Shown: piece by piece, positions 8,353 through 15,058 of the stretch | How positions within the stretch are numbered: position 1 is the first letter of the stretch | Layout of the letters: each line of letters starts with the position of its first letter | Virus record (IMG/VR): IMGVR_UViG_3300020202_000146 | Span: 1 to 40,777 of that record | From: a virus | DNA length: 40,777 bases | Reading direction: 5' to 3' (one strand) | Notes under the pieces: generated by a model | What the model saw: only the letters and a program-made list of their open reading frames with translations | Database searches by the model: none | Told to the model about the DNA's origin: nothing | Translations under genes and position numbers: made by a program

Positions 8353-9201
8353 ATGTGGCCAGAAATCGAGGAGTATCTTGGATGGAAGGCGAGTTACGCA
8401 GAGAGAGCTGGAATCGAGTACCGATACTACCTAGAGCGTTTCAATGGGGAGATGCCTTTGAAGTCCGTGGAAGAGGTTACGATAGGGGACATCATCAGGC
8501 ACCAGAGGTATCTTAGCTCACGCTACCAGGCCAGCACGGTAGCCTATAGCATAACGATCATCAGGAACTTCTTTGAATACTTAAAGCGCCAGGGCAGGGG
8601 AGTAGTAGATCCCTACTTCCTGAGAATCCCCCGTCACGCTTCCCGACCCCACGAGGCGATTACCGCAGACGAGTTCCTGGCTATAGACTCAATCCTGCGG
8701 GACGATATGTTCTTTAGCCTCCAGCGAAAAGTAGCTCACCATCTCCTGTACTTTACCGGTATGCGTGTCTCTGAGCTATGCGATATAACCCTGACCCAAG
8801 TTACCGATCAACCAAGGATGTTCATCGAGAACAAGAAAAACAAACGGTATCGGTGGATCTACTGGCCGGAGCGAACAGATGAGTTACTCCGCAAGTACCT
8901 GGGTATGCGTTTAGAACTAGCCTGGGGACCGGCACTGTTTACTAACCAGAAGTGTGTGGACCGAAAGCCAAACGGCCACCTAACGACCCGAAGCATCCAA
9001 CGCTGGGTACGGGAATGGTGCGAAGCCGCAGGTATCAAACGGCGTATTTCCTGCCACTCGTACCGAAGGTCCCGAGCCCAGAGGACAAACGATATAGTTC
9101 TCGCTAAAGAGATCTTGGGGCACTCGACAGTCACCTCCACCCAGGTCTACATGAGGTATAACCCAGAACACATTGAGAAACGGGCACGGGAGACGTTTTA
9201 G
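8353..9201 (+). CDS. int: Tyrosine-family site-specific integrase, 282 aa
   Basis: It catalyses phage integration and excision by strand exchange between att sites. An N-terminal SAM-like core-binding domain (about residues 1-95) precedes the catalytic domain. The catalytic residues are Arg in GMRVSEL (R138), Lys in the NKKNKR beta-hairpin (about 161-165), H235..R238 in CHSYRRSR, His in LGHST (H257) and the nucleophile Tyr in TQVYMRY (Y266). Length fits the XerC/XerD-like single-domain integrases. No Shine-Dalgarno precedes the ATG, and a terminator abuts it. Its presence shows a temperate lifestyle, or at least an ancestor that integrated. Confidence 0.93.
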   Translation: MWPEIEEYLGWKASYAERAGIEYRYYLERFNGEMPLKSVEEVTIGDIIRHQRYLSSRYQASTVAYSITIIRNFFEYLKRQGRGVVDPYFLRIPRHASRPHEAITADEFLAIDSILRDDMFFSLQRKVAHHLLYFTGMRVSELCDITLTQVTDQPRMFIENKKNKRYRWIYWPERTDELLRKYLGMRLELAWGPALFTNQKCVDRKPNGHLTTRSIQRWVREWCEAAGIKRRISCHSYRRSRAQRTNDIVLAKEILGHSTVTSTQVYMRYNPEHIEKRARETF

Positions 9202-9209
9202 TTGTGCAC

Positions 9210-9238
9210 TTGATCGTAGGCAAGATGAGTGCTATGGT
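9210..9238 (+). promoter_or_regulatory. Promoter P1 (TTGAYCGTWGGCAAG type)
   Basis: TTGATC (9210-9215), a 17-base spacer and TATGGT (9233-9238). The spacer starts GTAGGCAAG, almost the same as in the promoter at 9531-9559. The ATG of the 32-aa gene is 6 bases after the -10 box, so the transcript should start at the start codon. Confidence 0.6.
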
Positions 9239-9244
9239 GGGAGT

Positions 9245-9343
9245 ATGAATATACAAGAAATCTGTATAGCAGTAGTCTCAACTGGTCTCACACTATTGAT
9301 TCTTTCTGAGATTTATAAGGCTATAAAGAAAAATCTCCAATAA
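9245..9343 (+). CDS. Tiny membrane protein, 32 aa
   Basis: One hydrophobic helix (about residues 5-21) is followed by a basic tail (YKAIKKNLQ). Its stop TAA overlaps the ATG of the next gene (TAATG), indicating translational coupling. Promoter P1 places it as the first gene of a two-gene unit. Role unknown. Confidence 0.5.
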   Translation: MNIQEICIAVVSTGLTLLILSEIYKAIKKNLQ

Positions 9344-9534
9344 TGCCTTCACCATATACTGATCTCAAAAAGGTTAGGGAAGTCATGAAGTATCGTAAAC
9401 AGAAACTTTCATTTGGCCAAATCGCTGAGAGAATGGAGAGTGATAAAAAGACAGTTTACCGATGGTACCTTATTGGCTCAGGCAAACGACGCCCCCGAAT
9501 CCACGTTGGCCAGTTATCCACAAAGGGTGCTTGA
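9343..9534 (+). CDS. Small helix-turn-helix DNA-binding protein, 63 aa
   Basis: Residues about 20-45 (LSFGQIAERM...KKTVYRWY) read as a homeodomain-like or Hin-type helix-turn-helix, with a basic C-terminus (GKRRPR). It lies beside the integrase and between two related promoters. It is therefore the best candidate in the genome for a lysogeny or early regulator, or an excisionase-like factor. The stop at 9534 falls inside the -35 box of the next promoter. Confidence 0.6.
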   Translation: MPSPYTDLKKVREVMKYRKQKLSFGQIAERMESDKKTVYRWYLIGSGKRRPRIHVGQLSTKGA

Positions 9535-9559
9535 CCGTTGGCAAGTAAAAGAGTATGAT
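9531..9559 (+). promoter_or_regulatory. Promoter P2 (TTGAYCGTWGGCAAG type)
   Basis: TTGACC (9531-9536), a 17-base spacer and TATGAT (9554-9559). The first nine spacer bases, GTTGGCAAG, match P1 in eight positions. It leads into a structured RNA of about 290 bases and, beyond its terminator, the early gene run. Confidence 0.65.
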
Positions 9560-9565
9560 GGGGGA

Positions 9566-9853
9566 GAGTAGGGGAAAGGACATTTACAACTAACCCGTTT
9601 TCCCCTCATTCGGAAGAATGGGGAATTGATGTTATTACTTCAGTGTAATACCTCTTAACCTTCGGGTTAGGGGATAGCGGGTAAATTACTTATCGTCTAG
9701 GAATCGTCCTAGACGCTCGAAATTGAGTTATAGGAGGACTTGGTGAGTCGTATAATCAAAGTTGTATGACGTAAGCCAAAGCCCCGTATAAGTCAAAATA
9801 GAGCGTCTAGGAAGAGCCGACCAATAACCGACGATAAGTCGGTTCTTTTCTTT
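9566..9853 (+). ncRNA. Structured RNA with own promoter and terminator
   Basis: There is no gene in this stretch, but structure is dense. One helix pairs 9570-9577 with 9599-9606. Its loop (9590-9597, CTAACCCG) is fully complementary to 9663-9670, a possible pseudoknot. Hairpins with GGAA (9607-9620) and TTCG (9656-9669) loops follow. A 9-bp hairpin (9694-9702/9707-9715) competes with a perfect 12-bp long-range helix (9707-9718/9801-9812). An AGGAGG (9732-9737) precedes an 8-codon frame from GTG 9743. It may be a free-standing RNA or an antitermination leader (HK022 put-like) for the early genes. No known RNA family is recognised. Confidence 0.6.
9827..9853 (+). terminator. Intrinsic terminator of the structured RNA unit
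   Basis: ACCGAC (9827-9832), loop GATAA, GTCGGT (9838-9843), then a T-rich tail TCTTTTCTTT. It ends the P2 transcript unless antitermination occurs. Confidence 0.75.
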
Positions 9854-9986
9854 CAGAGAAAGTACCCAGGTGTCGATACGGTATGGGGACGACCTTTTAT
9901 ACCTCCTGCCGTTGGGTACCTCCTCTGGGAGGAAAGAACTCATAGCGTCGAACCCGCTTGTATCAAGCAAATTAACAACACAGCAA
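9854..9986 (+). other. Second hairpin block between terminator and early genes
   Basis: No gene. Arms GTACCCA and TGGGTAC (in the ranges 9862-9868 and 9912-9919) enclose ACGG/CCGT and GGTAT/ATACC pairings. Then come CCTCC-TCTG-GGAGG (about 9919-9932), AGCG-7-CGCT (about 9942-9956) and GCTTG-TAT-CAAGC (about 9957-9969). I see no convincing promoter inside. Confidence 0.45.
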
Positions 9987-10106
9987 ATGCATGATTACTA
10001 TCCAAGGCTCAAAGAAATTGAGCGTAACGAGAAAGTTGCACGTATTTGTGGACTCATCAGTGGTGGACTTATCCTCTCGATTGCAGCGATTGCATATCTG
10101 GCCTGA
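9987..10106 (+). CDS. Tiny C-tail-anchored membrane protein, 39 aa
   Basis: The start is set at ATG 9987 (MHDYYPRL). The upstream extension of this frame runs through the hairpin block. A charged N-terminal half (RLKEIERNEKVAR) precedes one helix (about residues 21-38) that ends at the C-terminus. Role unknown. Confidence 0.45.
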   Translation: MHDYYPRLKEIERNEKVARICGLISGGLILSIAAIAYLA

Positions 10107-10113
10107 TCGCCCA

Positions 10114-10227
10114 GTGGAGAACGAAGAAGAAGGTGACCGCCAGATCTGTGAACAGATGTGTCCGCCGATGTACCACCGTTCGTCATGTCCGTTTTTCGTA
10201 GATCCGCATGTAGAGGCAGATTTATAG
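10114..10227 (+). CDS. Possible Cys-rich miniprotein, 37 aa
   Basis: From GTG 10114 the frame gives an acidic N-terminus, then C-x3-C, a His and another Cys (IC..MC..YH..SC), which could bind a metal. It follows the 39-aa gene by 7 bases. Support is weak: non-ATG start, no ribosome site, no family. Confidence 0.25.
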   Translation: MENEEEGDRQICEQMCPPMYHRSSCPFFVDPHVEADL

Positions 10228-10228
10228 C

Positions 10229-10284
10229 TTTGTACCCTGTCATCCACCAGTACTTACAAAGCGCTGGTGGGTGATAGGGACAAG
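10229..10284. repeat. Long near-perfect inverted repeat (21-bp stem)
   Basis: Arms 10229-10250 and 10264-10284 pair over 21 bp. Sixteen are consecutive (10235-10250 with 10264-10279, two of them G-T), then one bulged A, then five more. The loop is 13 bases. It begins 2 bases after a stop codon and ends 10 bases before the ATG at 10294, with no T run. It may be an RNA processing site, a translation control hairpin or a DNA cruciform. Confidence 0.8.
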
Positions 10285-10293
10285 TATCAACCT

Positions 10294-10527
10294 ATGGAAT
10301 ATGTCCCAAACGCACTATTAGATCCTGATTCCTTCAAAGCATACAACTCGATTATCGAGTCGGTAGCGAAGGCCAGGGAGCATAGAAGTTATCTATCGGT
10401 CGAGCAGCTAGCCTTAGCAATCGTAAATGGCCTAAAGGTTTGGGGTGACGATGAGGACGGCAAAGTAGTCGCTCATCACATTCTTGATCTTCTAGGAGAA
10501 CAAGCCCATGAATACCCAGCCTATTAA
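10294..10527 (+). CDS. Unknown early protein, 77 aa
   Basis: I start at ATG 10294 (MEYVPNALLD) because the alternative GTG 10267 lies inside the long hairpin. The product is acidic and helical, with no membrane segment and no recognisable motif. It overlaps the nuclease gene by 20 bases, which suggests coupled translation, so a helper role for the nuclease/SSB pair is possible. Confidence 0.5.
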   Translation: MEYVPNALLDPDSFKAYNSIIESVAKAREHRSYLSVEQLALAIVNGLKVWGDDEDGKVVAHHILDLLGEQAHEYPAY

Positions 10528-11266
10528 CTTCCAGTTCCACGAGAAGTGGTTGAACCCAAAGACCAATCGCTACCTCAAGCACGTTTACACCATAGACGAC
10601 AAGCCAGTTACGGGAGTAACCACCGTACTCTCGGTAATAGCTAAACCAGCACTGATCCAGTGGGCAGCAGATATGGCTTGTGACCATATTCGAGATAACT
10701 TCCCAACGTTTGATGAGTTTTTCAAAGACTCTTCGTTACTTGGGAAGCTTCTAGAAGCAGCCCGTACTGCCCATGCCAAGAAACGAGATAAGGCAGCCGA
10801 CCAAGGAACTGATACTCACGCTCACATTGAGACGATTGTGAAGGTGGCCATAGAGAAATTTAACGGGTTTCTACCAGAGAAATCAGTATCAAACCACCCA
10901 GGTGTCCAGTCATTCATAAACTGGGCGATGGCAAACAACATCAAGTTTATTGAATCAGAAAAGCGTATGTACTCACGGGAATGGTGGATTGCAGGTACCA
11001 CAGACCTTGTATTTGAGAAAGACGGGCAGCGATTCGTGGGAGACGTAAAGACGATGAAGAAGATATGGGACCGTACCCCGTTCCTCCAGTGTGCTGCCTA
11101 CATGAAGATGCTCAAAGAAACCGATCCAGCAGAGTATCACGGTTCCTGCATCATCAATATCCCTAAAGAAACTAACGTAGTCGAAACAGTCTACTCATAC
11201 GATTTCGAGGCAGATATGAAAGCCTTTGAAGCCGCCCTGACGCTGTACCGACACTACAACCAATAA
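10508..11266 (+). CDS. PD-(D/E)XK (RecB/Cas4-like) nuclease, 252 aa
   Basis: This is a Mg-dependent DNA nuclease fold. GTDTHAH (about residues 100-106) gives the RecB-type His. GTTDLVF supplies the first Asp (D166). VGDVKT is the D-x-K motif (D179, K181), and QCAAY (Q194, Y198) is the RecB-family motif IV. The N-terminus (TGVTTVLSVIAKPALIQWAA) resembles phage exonucleases of this class. With the SSB-like gene 2 bases downstream it probably forms a recombination or replication-end-processing pair. Exonuclease activity is inferred from family. Confidence 0.8.
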   Translation: MNTQPINFQFHEKWLNPKTNRYLKHVYTIDDKPVTGVTTVLSVIAKPALIQWAADMACDHIRDNFPTFDEFFKDSSLLGKLLEAARTAHAKKRDKAADQGTDTHAHIETIVKVAIEKFNGFLPEKSVSNHPGVQSFINWAMANNIKFIESEKRMYSREWWIAGTTDLVFEKDGQRFVGDVKTMKKIWDRTPFLQCAAYMKMLKETDPAEYHGSCIINIPKETNVVETVYSYDFEADMKAFEAALTLYRHYNQ

Positions 11267-11268
11267 CC

Positions 11269-11736
11269 ATGACTAAGTATCAAAAATCAGTAGTTACCGT
11301 AACAGGAGGATGGGTTAAGGCGAGTGAAGTTCCCGATGGATCAGTCGCAAAGCTGGTTAGTGAGACAAAGCCTATTCCCAGCTCGTTCACCAACAAGGAC
11401 GGTAGCCCAAAGACCCAGGATGTAGCAAAGATCCGATTCAAACACCTTCCTGACTCTGAGGCTCTCAACATTAGTCTGAATCGAGTAACCATCAATGGCC
11501 TTGTTGACGCCTTTGGTGAAGATTCAGCTAACTGGCAGGGTCATTACCTGACCGTAAAGACGATGCCAGCCCTGATCTCAGGAAAGATGCAGACGGTAAT
11601 CTACTTGATCCCAGAAGGATACAAGTTGGGGGTAAGTGATACCGGCTACCCTGAGATTCAGAGTGTAACGCCGAAAGAGAATGTGGTTACTGATGACGAA
11701 CAACCAAGACCAAAAGCAGAGGATTTACCTTTCTAA
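11269..11736 (+). CDS. Single-stranded DNA-binding-like protein, 155 aa
   Basis: The C-terminus is acidic and ends DLPF, the tip with which SSB proteins dock partner enzymes. The first 115 residues are beta-rich with alternating hydrophobics, compatible with an OB fold but too divergent for me to assign a subfamily. It lies 2 bases after a PD-(D/E)XK nuclease, a common arrangement in phage recombination modules. The start ATG is preceded by AACC, not by a Shine-Dalgarno. Confidence 0.6.
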   Translation: MTKYQKSVVTVTGGWVKASEVPDGSVAKLVSETKPIPSSFTNKDGSPKTQDVAKIRFKHLPDSEALNISLNRVTINGLVDAFGEDSANWQGHYLTVKTMPALISGKMQTVIYLIPEGYKLGVSDTGYPEIQSVTPKENVVTDDEQPRPKAEDLPF

Positions 11737-11739
11737 ACC

Positions 11740-12087
11740 ATGCTTACCGTACGAGACATCATCAAGCAACGGCAACTGGAGGTGCGAAGTGAAGACCTCC
11801 AGCCTCCCCGTGCGGCAGAAATCCTAAATGAACTCAGTTCGTTGCTGGGTAACTGTAATGATGAGATACGACGCTGTGACATGGATTACAACAAAGAGCT
11901 CCTGCGGTGCTACGAGCAAGAGGAGAAAGCTAATAGGGCAAAGATAAAAGCTGAGATCTCTGAACAGTACCAAGCCCGTAGGGAGGCTCGTGATACCAAG
12001 GAACTTGTTCTCGAGATGATCCGTTCTCTGAAGTACTTCCTTAAAGCGAAGGAAGATGAGAAATCGACCTCTCGATACCAAACATGA
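11740..12087 (+). CDS. Coiled-coil protein, 115 aa
   Basis: Highly charged and helical throughout (residues about 25-110), with Arg/Glu/Lys-rich heptad-like stretches and two Cys. It overlaps the next gene by ATGA. No family recognised. Position between the SSB-like and winged-helix genes suggests an early DNA-metabolism accessory. Confidence 0.5.
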   Translation: MLTVRDIIKQRQLEVRSEDLQPPRAAEILNELSSLLGNCNDEIRRCDMDYNKELLRCYEQEEKANRAKIKAEISEQYQARREARDTKELVLEMIRSLKYFLKAKEDEKSTSRYQT

Positions 12088-12368
12088 ACATCCAACCAAC
12101 ATCACTCCAGGCGTACTTTGGTGAGGTTGTGCCAAGCCTGGGGAACCGACAAAAGATCGTCATTGAGGCATTCCTAACAAACACGTTTACGAATGCGGAG
12201 CTAGGGAAGTACCTAGGCTGGCCAATCAACACGGTTACCCCACGGGTTAAGGAGCTTCGGGATAAGGGGTACTTGGTAGAGGACTGTGTACGTCCTTGTA
12301 AGGTAACAGGTCGAAACGCAAAGGTGTGGAAGTTAAAAAATTTTACCCAGCAGATGAATTTGCTGTGA
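12084..12368 (+). CDS. Winged-helix DNA-binding protein, 94 aa
   Basis: Residues about 22-70 read as a winged helix. The stretch NAELGKYLGWPINTVTPRVKELRDKGYL gives helix 2, the recognition helix and the start of the wing. A short wing with VTGRNAKVWKL follows, as in MarR-like or replication-initiator wHTH proteins. It sits directly before the replisome-organiser-like gene and may bind the phage origin or act as a regulator. Confidence 0.65.
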   Translation: MNIQPTSLQAYFGEVVPSLGNRQKIVIEAFLTNTFTNAELGKYLGWPINTVTPRVKELRDKGYLVEDCVRPCKVTGRNAKVWKLKNFTQQMNLL

Positions 12369-12372
12369 ATCT

Positions 12373-13125
12373 ATGGCTAACCAGTGGTTCAAATTTTATG
12401 GGGGTGAGTACCTTGGAGATCAGAAGATCTTTGGCCTTACTGCTTGCGAGAGAAGCTGTTGGGTTACCCTCCTCTGTTTCGCTAGTCAAACCGATGGAGT
12501 AGTGAGGTACCTCAGTGAAGAGCAGTTAATGCTCCATGCTGGTGTGAATTTTCAAGATGAGGAGTGGGAGAGAACAAAAGGAGTGCTAGAGAGGTTTAAG
12601 AAGCTTGGGATGATAGTGCTCCGTAACGGAATAATAACGGTAAAAAACTGGCAAAAACGGCAAGAAACCAATCTAACTAACGCAGAGCGTCAAGCGAGAT
12701 TTAGAGAGAGACATAAAGAGAGTAACGAACCACGTTACGAAGATGTTACGAAAGTAACGCTAGAAGAGAATAGAAGAGAAAAGAATAGACAAGAAAAGAA
12801 TAGAGAAAGAGAAGAAAGAGGGAGTGCAGAGGGAGATGCTGGCGCATCTCTAACCCCTAAGGGGATTGCAAAGGAATTTTTTGAAAACCAAGGGAAGCAG
12901 CAGGAAGTCATAGCAAACCTTATGGCCAAGGGGATACCCGAGGATCTAGCCAGGGGCGAGGTGACCAAGTTTATCCTCTACTGGACGGAATTAAATCCCA
13001 CGGGAAAAAAACAGCGTTGGGAGAAACAGGAGACGTTTGAGGTTATGCGGCGATTGACTACCTGGTTCAACAACATTCGAGAACGGCAGCAATCAAAGTT
13101 TAAAGGCAAACAAATAATCACATGA
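12373..13125 (+). CDS. Replisome-organiser-like replication protein, 250 aa
   Basis: The N-terminal 100 residues (WFKFYGGEYLGD...LTACERSCWVTLLCFASQTDGVVRYL) match the winged-helix N-domain pattern of phage replisome organisers. A very charged Glu/Arg linker (about 125-150) and a C-terminal helical domain (about 165-235) follow. Such proteins bind the origin and recruit the host helicase, which fits a phage with no helicase of its own. The linker is encoded by A/G-only stretches (about 12770-12830). Confidence 0.65.
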   Translation: MANQWFKFYGGEYLGDQKIFGLTACERSCWVTLLCFASQTDGVVRYLSEEQLMLHAGVNFQDEEWERTKGVLERFKKLGMIVLRNGIITVKNWQKRQETNLTNAERQARFRERHKESNEPRYEDVTKVTLEENRREKNRQEKNREREERGSAEGDAGASLTPKGIAKEFFENQGKQQEVIANLMAKGIPEDLARGEVTKFILYWTELNPTGKKQRWEKQETFEVMRRLTTWFNNIRERQQSKFKGKQIIT

Positions 13126-13394
13126 GCGCATACATCGTAAAACTGAGTGATAAATCTGAAATCCCCATTGAGGCCGATGAGGTCGAGAAGGTCAAAGTTG
13201 GTCTTAAGACTGGACAGTTAGTTCAGGTTCGCCAGGGAATATTTAACCCAAGTTTCTTTATTTGCCTGGTGTTAGATATTGAGCGATTGAAAGCGTGGAG
13301 AGCAGATCAACCTCAGTTTAATTCGGTTGATAAGACACCAAAACCATTGAAACCACTTGCGGATATATTCAACCAGCTAAAGCAACTGAAATAG
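13122..13394 (+). CDS. Unknown early protein, 90 aa
   Basis: It overlaps the replication gene by ATGA. The N-terminal 55 residues look like a small beta domain (YIVKLSDKSEIPIEADEVEKV..). A Pro/Lys-rich C-terminus follows. No family recognised. Confidence 0.5.
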   Translation: MSAYIVKLSDKSEIPIEADEVEKVKVGLKTGQLVQVRQGIFNPSFFICLVLDIERLKAWRADQPQFNSVDKTPKPLKPLADIFNQLKQLK

Positions 13395-13396
13395 CC

Positions 13397-13858
13397 ATGA
13401 AAACCACCGTACTCACCATCATCGCAATCATCTCCGTCACGGTACTTACTTTGACGGTAGTGAACTCCTCGGGTCTTGAGCTGCACGTCCGTGCAAATTC
13501 GAGCACCGCTTCCCATAAGGAAGATAGTGTTACCGAGATGGCGATGATGATGCGTGCGGTGGTTACCGGGTACAGCTCGAAAGATTCCTGCCACTACCCA
13601 GTCGCAGAGGGTTGCTTAACCGCTAGTGGAAAAATCGCACGTGAGGGGATGGTGGCTTGCAGCTACCTACACCCATTTGGCACTGAGTTCTTGATCAACG
13701 GGAAACTGTACGTCTGTGAAGATCGCTATGCTACCTGGCTAGATCGAATGCGTGGTCTTGAGACGGTCGATATTTTTATGGGCTACGGAGAAGAAGCGTA
13801 TGGAATTGCAAAGAAGTTCGGGAGAAAAGAATTAACTGTCTACTATGATCGGAACTAA
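13397..13858 (+). CDS. Secreted 3D-domain (MltA/RlpA-like barrel) protein, 153 aa
   Basis: An N-terminal membrane or signal segment (about residues 4-24) leads to a 3D domain (about 53-152). Visible are VTGYSS, CLTASGK, the HPFGTEFLINGKLYVCEDR core and VDIFMGYGEEAYGIAKKFGRKELTVYY. The three Asp that name the domain are best placed at D109, D116 and D125. Four Cys could form disulphides outside the cell. Such domains act on peptidoglycan as lytic transglycosylases, so a wall-opening or wall-remodelling role outside the membrane is likely. Confidence 0.72.
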   Translation: MKTTVLTIIAIISVTVLTLTVVNSSGLELHVRANSSTASHKEDSVTEMAMMMRAVVTGYSSKDSCHYPVAEGCLTASGKIAREGMVACSYLHPFGTEFLINGKLYVCEDRYATWLDRMRGLETVDIFMGYGEEAYGIAKKFGRKELTVYYDRN

Positions 13859-14156
13859 CGAGCTTATCTTCGGAGTCATTGCCGAAGAGCTAAACAAATC
13901 AGCGTATGCGGCAGTATGGCGCACCGAGCGTTCTGGGTTTTATGTGGCTGCGATATTTGGCCTTGTTGAGTTCCTGCTGTACGTGTGGCAGGGATCAGAT
14001 CCCATGGCTCGAATAGCTCCGCTACTGTTCCACATGACCACTGGTGTAGCACTAACCATAGCGCAGCGTGCCGGTGCCAGGTACCTGATCCCCATGACTT
14101 TGGTAAATATTATTTCCCACCTGACGTATAACATCCCGTGGGCCCTTGACCTATGA
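13845..14156 (+). CDS. PrsW-like intramembrane peptidase, minimal form, 103 aa
   Basis: Three or four hydrophobic segments carry a set of polar residues in the order known for PrsW/M82-type membrane proteases. These are AEELNK (E14, E15, K18), GLVEF (E42), FHMTTG (H63) and SHLTYN (H92, N96). Length is about half of a usual PrsW, so it would be a stripped-down core. In bacteria PrsW cleaves anti-sigma factors. Here it could process membrane proteins or the secreted 3D protein it overlaps by 14 bases. Activity is inference. Confidence 0.5.
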   Translation: MIGTNELIFGVIAEELNKSAYAAVWRTERSGFYVAAIFGLVEFLLYVWQGSDPMARIAPLLFHMTTGVALTIAQRAGARYLIPMTLVNIISHLTYNIPWALDL

Positions 14157-14542
14157 CATTCATGCGACAGTTCAGGACGAACAAGTTCAAAGCCAAGAGC
14201 ACCGAGTTTGGGGGTCGATTGTACCACTCGAAGCTCGAGGCAAGCGTAGCGGCAGACTTAGAGATAGCAAAGAAGGCGAACAGGGATAGTGACCGTGTGG
14301 TGGAAGTAGTACCCCAGTACCCGATAGACATTTACCTGGACGGAGTGACCTTAACAACGAAAGTGACATCACGCAGGTTGTTCAGGTACATCATTGATTT
14401 CTACGTGACGTTCGCTGATGGCCACGAGGAATTTATCGAAGCGAAAGGTATGGAACTGGAGGTATGGAAGTTCAAGTGGAAAATAACCGAAGCGGTACTC
14501 GCCCAGGAAAAACCAGAAGCGATACTGCGAGTAGTTAAATGA
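14153..14542 (+). CDS. DUF1064-type PD-(D/E)XK nuclease, 129 aa
   Basis: The pattern FxAKSTEFGGRLYHSKLEA...PQYPIDIY...IIDFYVTF..GHEEFIEAKG is that of the DUF1064 phage family, a small restriction-endonuclease-like fold. The probable metal ligands are the Glu in SKLEA (about E29), the Asp in IIDF and the E-x-K of IEAKG. It is likely a Holliday junction or recombination nuclease. It overlaps both neighbours by ATGA. Confidence 0.75.
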   Translation: MTFMRQFRTNKFKAKSTEFGGRLYHSKLEASVAADLEIAKKANRDSDRVVEVVPQYPIDIYLDGVTLTTKVTSRRLFRYIIDFYVTFADGHEEFIEAKGMELEVWKFKWKITEAVLAQEKPEAILRVVK

Positions 14543-14622
14543 AACACCTATGCCCAACCTGCAGTGAAGTAACCGAATTTGGAAAACCATGTCGGTGCGA
14601 GGAGGAAGAACAAGTGAAATAA
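14539..14622 (+). CDS. Zinc-knuckle miniprotein, 27 aa
   Basis: It starts in an ATGA overlap with the nuclease gene. Four Cys sit as CPTC...CRC before an acidic tail (EEEEQ), enough for one zinc site. The size is below usual gene-calling limits. Confidence 0.45.
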   Translation: MKHLCPTCSEVTEFGKPCRCEEEEQVK

Positions 14623-14632
14623 CAAACTATCC

Positions 14633-15058
14633 GTGGAGGGATACATCACGAAAACCTGTGGGGAATGCGGTAAGGAGTTTATCTGTAAGGCGTATAAAAC
14701 ATTTATGGTTTTCTGTGAGGTGTGTAGAGAGCGGAAGTGCCGGATCTGTAGCGTATTGCTCCTAGAAAATTACAAGTGTGGCCGGTGCGAGGAGATCCAT
14801 AAGACCACCTCCTGTATTCCCGATATATGCGTAACCTGTGAGCCAAAAGTGCGGGGAGATCCAACTTATGCACTCGGACAGCTTCGGCAATTAACCTTAA
14901 ACTTAGAAGTAACTACCTATGTCATCAAAGAAGTACAAAGCCCCAATTTTCCTGGTAGGAATCGTGACGAACGAGCCGGACGCCTGGGAGATACTGGCCA
15001 AGAAAGAATCCAAAAGCCTCCAATTCGTAGTCCCATTACAAGCCTACAAGATGGATAA
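14633..15058 (+). CDS. Multi zinc-ribbon protein, 141 aa (GTG start)
   Basis: The first 75 residues hold six Cys pairs (CGEC, a single C, CEVC/CRIC, CGRC, C...C, CVTC), so two or three zinc sites. The last 45 residues overlap the next gene by 140 bases and look like the shadow of that gene (Arg/Gly/Pro-rich). Either the tail is translated through the overlap or a stop was lost. The GTG start is chosen because it gives the complete first CxxC; no ribosome site is seen. Confidence 0.45.
   Translation: MEGYITKTCGECGKEFICKAYKTFMVFCEVCRERKCRICSVLLLENYKCGRCEEIHKTTSCIPDICVTCEPKVRGDPTYALGQLRQLTLNLEVTTYVIKEVQSPNFPGRNRDERAGRLGDTGQERIQKPPIRSPITSLQDG

Noticed and set aside
8353-9201. tRNA-derived attachment core next to the integrase
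   Set aside because: No T-arm plus acceptor 3' end is found within a few hundred bases of the gene; the only tRNA-like sequence is 7.5 kb away and permuted.
9566-9986. Group I intron, tmRNA or RNase P RNA
   Set aside because: Length would allow it, but the conserved cores I know (P7/R/S of group I introns, the tRNA-like ends and tag of tmRNA, the conserved regions of RNase P) are not found.
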